In this document: one piece after another, positions 46,265 through 58,200 of the stretch
How the letters are laid out: each line of letters opens with the position of its first letter
Position numbering within the stretch: the stretch's first letter is position 1
Source of the DNA: Dendrophyllia cribrosa
Taxonomy: Eukaryota; Cnidaria; Anthozoa; Scleractinia; Dendrophylliidae
Direction: 5' to 3'
Length of the DNA stretch: 64,000 bases
Assembly (NCBI GenBank): GCA_024195265.1
Contig: JAJLRJ010000005.1
Location: 32,701,536-32,765,535, forward strand
Position numbers and translations under genes: made by a program
The notes under the pieces: model-generated
Databases searched by the model: none
Told to the model about the DNA's origin: nothing
The model's input: the letters and a program-made list of their open reading frames with translations, nothing else

Positions 46265-49200
46265 TCAGCTTGTAGCTTGAACTTCTCTTGTGGATTTCTT
46301 GAGGCTGACTTTCAGGAACTCTGGCTTGCTGGCTTCTTGTTCCTTCTGTTTCTCAACATGCTGAAAAGAAAGTTCAAGGACTAACATTAACGATTGACAG
46401 ATAAAGCACTGTTTAGAGCCTTGCTGTAATAATAATCATAATAATAATCATAATAATAATAATAATAATCAACTATATTTATCGAGGGTGACACTTGACA
46501 GTATAAAATACTGATAAACTTGTGGCCCTCTAGACAAATTAAAAATGAACACATACAAAAGAATAATGAAGTAATTAAAAATTAGCCTATAAACAATTAA
46601 AATAAGATATATCTAAGAATTAATAAAATATAAGAATATAAAAAGAATAACCTATGAAATGGTAAAATGATGCACATCTTTATAGGACTCTAAAAAAATA
46701 CTTAATATATAGAGACTTCTTCAAAATTTCTAAACCAGTGCTACTCTTAATTTCATTGGGGAGTGAATTCCAAAACCTAATAGCTGATACTTGAAAAGTC
46801 CTAGCACCTTCTGATTCTCTTTTATACTTTGGACAAATTAAATTCAAAGATCCATATCTAGTTTGTCTTTCACTAGGACATATGTCGATATTTCGTTTGA
46901 GTACTTCTAACATATAAATTATTGGGACACATCCCATTTAAACGCTTGTAAACTAAAGCGCATTTGTTAATCTTAGCTTCATGAAAAAAAGGAGCCAATT
47001 AAGTTCTCTAAAAAGATCAACACTATTTGCTCATTTGCAGCATTAAGAATAACGCGTGCGGGATACTTCTGTAGCCTGAAAACCTTATTTAAATTATACC
47101 TAGTATGCCGTGAACCAAGTACAGTTGTGGTTCCACAGTGGTGCCGCATCTGAATCGACTTGAATTTGCATGATAAAAACTTGCAAAGTAATAATTCTCA
47201 CCTCTTGTTTCTGTGAGATGCTGCGAAATCTGGATTCTAGTTCACTGTCACTGCCTTTCTCTTTTTCTGCTTTCACCGACTTCTTTTGTTCAAATTTCTC
47301 CCATGTTTTAACAAGTTCTGGCCTGCCCAGCTGAATGCCTCTGAAATAAGACAAAGGATTAGACCTTTTTCATAAATGGCGGCCGATTTATTATTTTTTT
47401 TTTATATGTACTGTTGTTTTAGCCCTACAAGTCTCATTTTTGAGTAAAAATTCTTCTGAATTTTGCACATGCTAGCAAGGTTTGTCAGGCTGATTAGCAT
47501 GAATATAAAATGAACCTTTTTTATGAAAAAGGTCTAGATCGCATAACATTCCCAAGTTAGGATAACTTGAGACCACACAAATACTCCAGGACAGAACTTT
47601 TGCCAACCTTTTTTGTATGTACAATATTTATTTGATTGTTTCCAAAGTAAAGTTTGGTTGGTTTTGCCATAATGATTATGATATTATTGCAAAATTAATT
47701 GCATTCATATTCATATTCTTTTATTTACACAAAGTTGAAATTAGGTTTTTTTAACATATCTTCCAAAGTTTTTCTAAGATTGGCAAGTTTGTTGCTTTCT
47801 GTAATCGGTAGCAAGGTCTTCAAAATTAACATTACTTTCACAGGGCCATTATTTTCAGAATTGTACAGTACAACTTTTAGTAAGGCTGTGGCCATGTGTC
47901 ACCTTACTATACCTGTGCACATGCAGAAATCAAATGGAATAGACAAAGTTTTTTTTTTTCAAAAACCCTCAGCTCAATTGAATAATTTGCACAACACAAG
48001 GCCCAATATTTTAAACTGCATATGGATCTATGTTAATTTAATTGATAATTAATTACAGAAAGATTGTCATTAAATGATAAACTAGGAATATTCTGCTTAA
48101 TTACCTTTGCTGGCTAAATTTAAGGTCTTTCCGCAATTCATCTTGTTCCCTGGAGGCAGTGAGAGGTGCTGTTGATCTCTTTAGCTCTGGAGTTGTTGGT
48201 GGAGTTGTATCTTCAAAATAATCTTCTTTTGGGTATTTGGGATGATTTCTTCCTGTAAGAACAGTTTTCACAACTGCATGTTACAAAGGGGTGCTAATAT
48301 TTCAATGTTTGTCTTAATTGATGCCATCTGTTCACAAACCCCTGCTCTGACTTCTATTATTTGGAGTGGCTCTGGGCCGTGGCATAAATACTACAACATT
48401 TTTTTAATAGATTTTGTAATGTGTAATATTGTTGTTTATAATATAGAGGGCAAAATTACTGAATGCTGATTGGCTGACGAAGAGGGCATTTTTTCTTAAT
48501 TGAGGGCAAAATTACTCACTCCTGATTGGTCGAGCATCAAAATTTCTCACTCGTAGTTGGTTGAGCGCGTCATTCTCCGCATTCGGTTGGCTTGGCGGGA
48601 TTTTGAAGAAAATTTACAAACGGAGCGCTCGCATGTTTCGCCGGAGATTTTGTTATAAAAAAGGAATGAAATTGGAAGATGCCTAAGAAAGGAATTCTAC
48701 GGTGAATTACAGCATTTTACGCCAAACAGGAAGCGATTATTTGTGTCAAATCTTGGATTAACTAGGCGTCTGCAGGCCAGTTTGCGACGTTGAAGACCTC
48801 GAAGAAATTCATTCATGGCGACAAAAGGTTTTAAAGTTCCATCACTTCAATGAAAAAATGTGGATTTCTGTGGACCTAAAGGAAAGAACTTTAACAGATT
48901 TTGCTGAAAGGGAAAATATACATTTAACAGGAGCCAGAATAAGGCTAAAAAAAGTGAAAGAAAGCAATTAAATCGCCAAATGTGCAAGCAAGTTTGAACT
49001 CTCGCAATTTGTTGTTGTTATCAAAGCGGCAAAAACTTCAAAACACAGGTACGCAAACAGGGTTTTCATTAAGAATTGTAGTAGCAGGAGAATAGTGTAA
49101 AGTAACAGGAGAATATTATGAAAGAGCGAAGATAGCTACATATTGCCATCGGAATTTAGCCGGAGAATTCTCCGATCTCCGATGCCTAATAAACACCCTG

Positions 49201-52200
49201 CGCAAACTTGCTTTGTTTTTGTCGTAAAGTGTCTTTTATCAATAAAAATCAGGCTATGTTCTCTAGATCTATGTACATAACAGCCAAATGCATCCTTGAC
49301 CGAATAGAAATTTATTTCCACAGTAAGTTGAAAGTTTTTCTTGTCAGTTTGCAAGAGAGTAAGCTTTGGGTGGTCCGTTTCAAGTCTGAGTGACTCTTAA
49401 AAAGTCTGAAAGGTTTCCCTATAATTTTGCCCTCTACATTATAAACAAGTAATCGCATGTTCCCTCATAAAATTAAGGATTAAAATCACTTGTGTTTTCA
49501 GAAGCTGTAGAAATTGCCCGAGTCGCGCACACGTGATATTAATCCTTAATTTTACTCGGGCCCATGCGATTACATATACAAAGGCCATGAAACCTCAAAA
49601 ACAGGTTTTTTTAGTAACTGCATTACCTGGATGAGGATTTTGCGATATCTTTGCCGTGAGCTCACATAAAGCATCCATTTTTACTTTCTGTTGTTTTGCT
49701 GATGCGTCCATTTGGTTTAATGTCAAAGGATCAACTACTGCTACACACTGAAAAGCAAAATTGGAACAAATATTTTAGAATTATTTCCGACAGACAGTAT
49801 TATCCATGTATATTATTAGATTCATTTAATATATAAATATAATACACATGCACATATATATTAATTAGAATCGCATACGTCAAAGAAAACTCACATTCTT
49901 ATTGGCTAACGAAGCGAGGGTATTTAGCGTGGAATTGCATACCTTGAGAAGTGATATTGCATGGCATCTTCGAAGGATGATGTTTGTGTACTTTCTTAAT
50001 ATAGTAATGTATACTTTCTTTTAAAGTAGTGATCTTTGATTTGAAGTGAAAAATACAAACACGCTATTCACAAATCAAAAATTTATCTAGAGTGAATTCC
50101 TGTTCTTTCCAATTTTAACCAAAATGTGAACTTTGTAGCGAGTGAAGAAGCTATTCACACTGCAGTCCTACAACTGCTACAAGAAGAGGGCAAGCTACTG
50201 GCAAAAACCGATACAGTATTTCATGCTTAGAAAAAAACATATCTTAATCAAACAAAGAAGTTTGTGAAAACAAGCATACTGTACTGAGATACTAAACACC
50301 AAAACGGCCGTCTGGTTGCTTTAAAAATAAACAACATGCTGTCCAAAGTAGAGCTTTCAGTGAACTTTTTTCTTATTTCAAAACCAAAACTTGTATTCCA
50401 ACTCCTGTCTTGTATAGGTGAGAATAAAGAATAAAAATAGTCCTGTTCGAGCAGAGATGCGCGTCCTTTCGTCGTCAACTTATGAATTAAAGTGATCGAC
50501 CGAGATAAGATGAACATAATTTTTTTACGGAATGTTTAATAACTAATCCATCAGTACTTGCAAATTTGCCTTCTTTGTTGTCCAAAGGTTTTTCCTCATT
50601 TAGCGTGGCGTTTACTTGTTGCTATGATGAAATTCATATTTGCCAACCGGTGATAACAAACTTCCGAAGTCAGTTAAAGCCTAATTTCCACCACAAACGT
50701 TCGCAGTTCAGCTCCACAGTCCACATTATGTACTTTAGTGTACAAACAGCATCAATTTCAGTCATAAAATGTCATTTACAGATAAACAAAACTGCTACCA
50801 CAAATTTTTTTTATGACCGCCCGTGATTCACTGTGATTTTGAATCAGTCTTCACTCTTGATTTCTATTCGCTAGCTCTTGAAAGTTGGCTTTGAAATGGC
50901 TTTCTCGCTGGAAACGTTTTTCTTTGACATATGCGATTCAAGAAAAATTCATTGCCATACTCGTGATCAATATGATCATATTTCGCGTGAAATTTAATGT
51001 GGAATTCACTTGTCAGGCAATGAATTTTTCTATATTATAGCTCTTTATAGTATTCCAGAAAATGTACATGTATTGGATAACACCCCTCCTTCAAGTTCTG
51101 GAGAACAAACTTTTCTCAAATGATTAAATGCAATAAAAAGATAACATGGAATAATAACCTTTACACCATACGTACAAGTTGAGGTTCAAACAGAGTGATA
51201 ATTGTACACTATTTGTATGGGGATGAAACAAGATAAAAGACAAGTGTCGTAATTTGACAACGATCTCATAAAATGAGCAGGATGTTACAAGTATAAATAC
51301 ATGTTACTTGAGCAATATGCTGCATGTACAATGTATGCCAATGTTACATTTAATCAATAACTTAGTATTATTCCCTAGAACTACACAGAAATTTGAATCA
51401 GTGTTGCACAAGCCCCTCTAGGGTGTTTCACATGAAATTGACAATGATCACTTTTGATAAAACAATCAGCTTAGGAAATGGAGGTTGATTTACAAAACAG
51501 CAATAGTGATCACATAAAAATTGATATAAAATTTGACAAATATACCAAAAACTGTACCAAAAAAAATATTGGCAGTTTGTCGATCTTGGGGCGCGTTCGT
51601 TTGGGATATTCCAGAATAAGAATATATTCCGGAATAACTTGGTTTTCCATTTCCCAAACGAACGATTATGACAGATTTTGTGCGCTTGCGGTCTGTTGCC
51701 CGAAATAGTCAGCGGATTCTTTTGTTGCTTAGCAACTTTAGTCACGAAAGTCACGAAAGCAATGTCAACAATTAAGATGGCGTCGACGGCGGCTTCCGTT
51801 CGTGCTATTATGTTGTCCCTCTGCATGGAGGAGTTGACTGAGTATGAGACTGAAAATGACAGCGACATTGTAGAGGAATTTCTACCGTTCTTTCTTTTTG
51901 GAGAAAAGTTAAAGTGTCGTGAGAGGGCTGTTCGTATTCAGGGCTATGCCGAGGAGGTTGTTCCAAATTACTCTCTGTCTACTTTTCGTGAGCACTTTAG
52001 GCTTACTGCAGAAACATTTGAAGAACTGGTTTGCGAGTTGGCAAATTGTCCAGAAATTCCCCCAGGGACACGCTCACGGAGGAAGGCCACCAATTTCAGT
52101 GGACAAACAGGTGCTCATTTTCTTGTGGTTCTTAGGGACACAAGAGTGTGTGAGATCAATTTCCGACAGATTCAATGTTACGAAAAGTTCAGTGTATGCA

Positions 52201-55200
52201 TCTTGCCGACGTGTGTGTGATGCCATTAAGAATAATTTAGCCGAGCATCTCATAAAGTGGCCAAGTGGAAGTAGAGCTGCCGAAGTAATGGAAGGGTTTG
52301 AAGAACACAAAAGAGTCCCTGCTGTAATTGGGGCAATTGACGGCTCGCACATTCCGATTAAAGCTCCTCGCGAATGCCCAGAGAACTACATCAACCGAAA
52401 AGATTTCCATTCTGTTGTATTGCAAGCTTGCTGTGATCATGAAATGTTCTTCACCAATTGTTACTGTGGCTGGCCGGGAAGTGTACATGACTCTAGAGTG
52501 TTACGAAATTCAGATATTTTTGATGCTGCTTCAACTGGGCATGATGACTTCTTTCCCAATGATTCACACTTGCTGGGCGATGCAGCTTACCCACTCAAAA
52601 CATGGATCATGACCCCTTACAAGGACAATGGACATTTGACAGAACAGCAAAAGACATACAACTATCTTCATTCTTCAACAAGAATGGTTATTGAGCGAGC
52701 GTTTGCCCTTCTTAAAGGTCGTTTTCGAAGGTTAAAGTATGTTGATGTGGACAAAATTGATGACATTCCTAAAATTGTTATTGATGCATGTGTCCTTCAT
52801 AACATCAGCTTGTGCAATGAGGATAGCTTTATGGACTTTATGGGTGACCAAGATGAGGAGGTGAATGGATACGAGAGTGTTCTTACTCCTAACACCCCAG
52901 CTGTTCAGAAGCGCACAGAAATAATGGAGTATTTAGCCTTGTAGCTGTCCAAAACTAAATTATTTCCACACAGGTCTGGACTTGAAGATTGATAAAAATA
53001 ATTTTGAATTGTGTCAGGGGTCATAGTTGACAAGTATACATTGATAATTTTTTGGGGTGGCAACTCCCTTTAAGGTATTAGTAATTAGGCAGTTAAATTT
53101 TGGCCATGTCTTTTTAAGGATTTTGGTGTTTCGTTTTGGCCATGGGTATTTTTGGACAGATACATGTATGATTCACTTTCATATATGCATTTCATACATT
53201 GTATACAGTTGAACCTTGCTATCTCAAACTCAGTTATCTCAAACTCCCCGCTATCTCAAATTAAACTAAAAACCATTTCCGTTGGAATTGCTTTTTCAGT
53301 CATTTACTATTGGCTATCTCAAAGTTCCCGCTATCTCAAACTTTTTTCATTTCCCTTGAGAGTTTGAGATAGCTGGGTTGAATTCAATGCACTAGCAAAC
53401 AGGCTAAGGTAACCCTATAACAGAGATAAAGGGCTATTCTTATCATTGAGAAAAATGTCAATAATTTATTATCGAAACAAATAATTCAAAATTTTCATTG
53501 AATTGTAAATATACATTCTCATTGAATTGTAAATATACATTCTCATTGCTATGCGACTTTCAAAAATCCACTTGGCAATAGACTTCTGTCTATGGCTTTT
53601 CTCCTACTCTGCAACAAAATTGTGCACGTATAATTGGCCACGGATTATTACCTTCCCACTTTGCTACCTACAATTCCGAAGAGAAGGGCAGTTCTGGATC
53701 TGCCATCCACAAACAGAGAAACATCCGAAAGCGGCAATGTCTATGAATGCATCACTCAACATTGTTTTGCATAATAACATCTGACACGTGCAGCCAATTG
53801 TTATGCATGATTGATGGAAGTCTATTGCCAAGTGAATTTTGATTTCGAAAGTCAAATCCATACGTTTTCATGAGAACATTTGTAATACTGATTTGCTAAT
53901 GTTTTTTCAGGCCTGATGGTAACTTTTGGAATTAAATTTATGGCAGCAGTGGCAAAACCACTTGCAATAATTTATTATTTCATGACACAGAGACAAGCCA
54001 AAATGTCGATGAAACACAATTTTTTAATGCTACAAATATTGTCTGATTTAAATATGATTACAGCATGAACTCAGGAATAAATATAATTTCTGTAGCAATA
54101 TAATTTTTACTGTAATATTGAATTTATATCATGTGAAATAAATAGCATTTCCAAAAAAGTTCTCACTCGCGATCCTGTAAAAAATATGCTGCCAATAAAT
54201 ATATGTAAAGCAAGTACAGTCTGTATATTCATGGTTCTATGCATACAGTCCTTCACTGTTCCTTGAGGCCTCTCATAACCTCCAGCATTCCCCCTAGTAC
54301 CTGCATTTTTTCGCAGTGGAATGTTTCCAACTTCTCCATTTTCTTTTCATCTTCCTTCTTCTTTGTATTCCTGTAGCCATTGCAAGTATTCATTCCTTGA
54401 CTTAACCCCCTTTTCTTTCTTCGACAGCCTTTTCTTCTTCTGCAACGAGCCTTGACTCCCTTGACTTGTAGCAGGTCTTTTCGGCGCAATTATCACCTCC
54501 TCCTTATCTCTGTCTTCCTCCTCTGTTTCCTCTAACATTTCTGCTTGCTGTGACTGATCAGTCGGAGGCCGTACATAATCCGCCTTCCCCGAGCTGCTGC
54601 TTGTGGCATATGGCCGAACGTTTGGCCTGTAACCGTAGAACTCTGCAATTTCCTTGTAGAAAGGACATTCCTTTTGGTCATTTCCTGAAATGTTGTTGTG
54701 GTCGCAGCACTTTCTGAATGCGAGTGTCAAGGATTTCCATTTTCCTTCAACCTGCTCGGGTCGTGCGCTGAAGTTTGGATTTTCCGCTGTCATACCCGCC
54801 GTTATTACCTCCCACACGCTTTTTTTCTTATAATTGACATCTTTGAAGAGCTTCTCGTGCTCCCTGTACTGTGAAATTAATAACATGGTCTCTTCTCTCC
54901 CCCACCAAAACTCCTTCCTTCTCTTGACAGTTTCGCCAGAACACGACGCCATCTTGGTTTACAGCGGAAGAATGACGTCATTATTCTGGCTATTCCGGCT
55001 TATTCTGCTCCCAGGAGTAGAATAGCGGGAATGGAATCCAAGTATTCCGGAATGAGAATAGCCCCCAAACGAACGCTTTCTCGCGTTATTCCGATTATTC
55101 TTATTCCGGATTGATCCCAAACGAACGCGCCCTTGGTGTTGTGGATGTTGCTTATATTGCAATCACCAATAACACACATTAGACACTAAATGATTCAAAA

Positions 55201-58200
55201 GACACTAAACAATACCCACAATACAAAAGGTAACCAACAATACTTTCTGAACACCAAGAAATACCCCAAAAGATGGATCAAAATTATCTGTGATTGTTGA
55301 AATCGTTTCTGTCCAATCATTGTTGCAATTCTTGAAATGCAACGGCATCCACTCTGGCTTTCTCCGCTTCCAAAACGACAGGTCAGGTGTTGAAATACCT
55401 GGACAAGGCTGCCACAATACTCCAAGAATCATGGAGTATTTTGTTGAGCGGCACATGAAATGGCATTTTCTGAGGTTATCCCAAATTGTTGTTCAAATGA
55501 AACAAAGACAAATTACACATGTTTTACGTGACAAAATTTGCCAGGATTTTTGAAGTATTTTGGTAGTCTTGTCCAGTGGTTACTACACTCACCTGTCATT
55601 TTGACAGTGGATAAAACCCTGGGGACAAGGTTGGATTCAATGTTGAGTGGCTGCATAAAACTCCTGAAAAAGTTTCATGCTACACGGTATGTGGACTTTT
55701 TTGTATTCAAAACGTCAAGGATATTTTCTATCAATTTGAAACTGGGAGGGGAAACAGCAAAAAAAAAAACCAAGTGTACCTGATTGATGCTTGTGCAACA
55801 TATAGGTGTGCAGTTAGTCATATATGAATTCTTACAAAACTTGTTATCTTTTAAAATAGTTGAAATTCTTGTAAAATTACGAAAATTACTTTAATACTGT
55901 GAAAAGCTGTTGTTCACAAATGTCCGGTTTGCACCTAAGAGATTTTCAAATTAAATTACACACCCTTGTGGGGTAACTGATTGGTTACTGTTGAGTACAG
56001 CTGGAGAAACAGACAGTTGGAAGGGTATTACAGAAACCATGTTGTGATCTCTGTATGATGTAAGCAAAATTTAGAGAGGCATGGCCGATTTATTTTATCA
56101 AACGCAATTAGAACAAGAATATGTTTGCGACTTCACAATTTCCACGAAATATTTTACAAACGGCCGGCTGTCGAATTGCTTAATTCTGTGTGTATACAGG
56201 CGAATCAAAAATTTGAAACACTAATTTTAAAGAACAACATGGCTAATGACAATGTACTTTTTAAAATTAAAATTTCCAAACCGCTACACAATGCATAAGC
56301 TTAAGTAAGAACAACAAACGCGCCGTATTTACACAACAAAGAAGCAATTAGCAATTATTGTCACTGAAACCTTTACAAGAGAAGCAACAACAAAATACAG
56401 CTAGCTTTTCAAACGCTTAGTACATTTTCAATCGAAATTTGAAGCAACAGTTTTAGAGGAACAACAAAAGCAAAAATATTCCTACGTGAATCCCGCGAAA
56501 ATCGTACAAAAAGCCGTCTTCGGCAGCGCTAGCTTTCTTGTCAATTTTATAATTTTCAGAATACAGTATAAACAAGAGACTTACAGTCTCTAACACATAT
56601 CCTTTCAAGGCAAATGTGGTTCTGCAAGAAGGTTTGGCGAAATAGAATGTAAAATTTAAAAATAAAATTGAACAATATAAAAATATCCACATTACGAACC
56701 TAAAGCGATAAAGGTTGGCTTGCGACCGAAACAACGTGAAGACACCCACCGATAAAAGCACAATTGCTCTTTCCATTTTGATTAATTTGAACACGCAGCT
56801 AAAACATAAGCTCATGCGAGGAATATTTACTACTTAAACATATCTGGTTGATTTTGAACGATATTTTTTAGCTTTTGAATAGTAAAGCTGTCAGACGGCC
56901 GTTCCTTATACGGACGAAGACGCCATGCATACACCTGTAAACAAACTATGTGTTGACGGCCTTTTTTCGCTAATAAAATCACTTTGGGCTTTACAAACCA
57001 ATAAATTCATCTGATGCTACTCTACTCACCTCAAAAAAAAGTAAATACGTTGCTGTTATGCTGTGGGCGGATCGACCGACCGGTTAGTTGCTAAAACTGG
57101 CGATTGAGCAACACAACATGAAAGTGCATAGTTGGGAGGAAACTACGCGTGAAGCACTGGGTTCGATTCCTAATTTGGTAAAGAGTCTTATGTTTATTGA
57201 CTTTATTGTTGTGCAAAATACCGCACGTGTGAATTTCATCAACCAACTGAACAATAAAAATAGCCGAGAAATCGGAAACAAAAAGCTCAGAGAATAGAAA
57301 AACCCGAATGGCAAGTGAACCATGACGCATCTGCTACGCTTGAACAAGAAAAGTACTGAGAACTATTATTTTTTATCACCAGAGTTTACTTGTGGTATCT
57401 TGCCCACTTAAATTTTTACAACTCAGAATCTATGATGATAAATGCTGATAAATATGCAATTTACATGCTGTAAGCCTTGAAATATTTCAATACTACAGCT
57501 TCCGATGTCACATCTGAAGTGTAAAAGGTTGATAGTCAAGACTGATTGCAACTGAAGGTTGCAGGGTTGGGATTTCACTCCTATTACACACATTCTATGG
57601 ATAAGAGCGGAAAAATCAACGATAAAACTATTCTAAATTTTAATCTTCTTTCGTATTCAAATGTAGTTTCGTTGATGAATTATTCAAACGTTATTGCCCG
57701 GCCTTTCAATACTGAATGAGACATACAACAATATTGAGCTCTTTCCATATAAATTATTATCGTACTTGGTACTATTAAAAATATAATCCTCTATCGTCGT
57801 TGACACGAGAAGTGATCAGAGGTACTAATTCCACGAATTCTCACAGTTTTAATCCAGCAGGAAACTCCTTGAAACCGTAAAACATAAAAAAAACCCCACA
57901 CGGTTGGCCGCATACAAAATTTTCGCCTAAGCCTTTTATGTTCCAAACACCATACTATGTAAACATTAAGATCGCTTCGACAATTATTGCACAATAAGCA
58001 AATCCTGATAACAAACTAAATGCTGAAAGCAAGCGTACCTGCACCTGTATAGATTCGATTAACTCATATAAACAGCGTGCTTTGATCATCAGGTAAGATC
58101 GTCAAGAGTAACGACTCGATCTATATCGTTACCCCCACTGCTCAACGATTATCACCGACAGGCGATCACACGAAACCCAAGACACGAACGCTTCCATCAC

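Larger units (their letters stand above)
51589..55132. mobile_element. PIF/Harbinger transposon, 3,544 bp
   Basis: The ends GGGCGCGTTCGTTTGGGAT are inverted at the right; TTG on both sides (51586-51588, 55133-55135) is a 3-bp target duplication, as in Harbinger elements. It carries the two proteins typical of the superfamily in convergent order: a DDE transposase (+) and a Myb/trihelix protein (-). Both have a frameshift in this copy. A pogo-type MITE and a foldback have inserted between them. It sits in intron 1 of the SH3-FAM107-like gene. Confidence 0.93.

Noticed and set aside
56453..56815. Hydrophobic 120-codon minus-strand frame
   Set aside because: Phe/Leu richness follows from AT composition; no transmembrane family, no splice partners, and it lies in an intron.
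57100..57175. tRNA-like sequence with B box GGTTCGATTCC
   Set aside because: The A box is poor and I could not draw acceptor and anticodon stems; perhaps a decayed tRNA-derived SINE.
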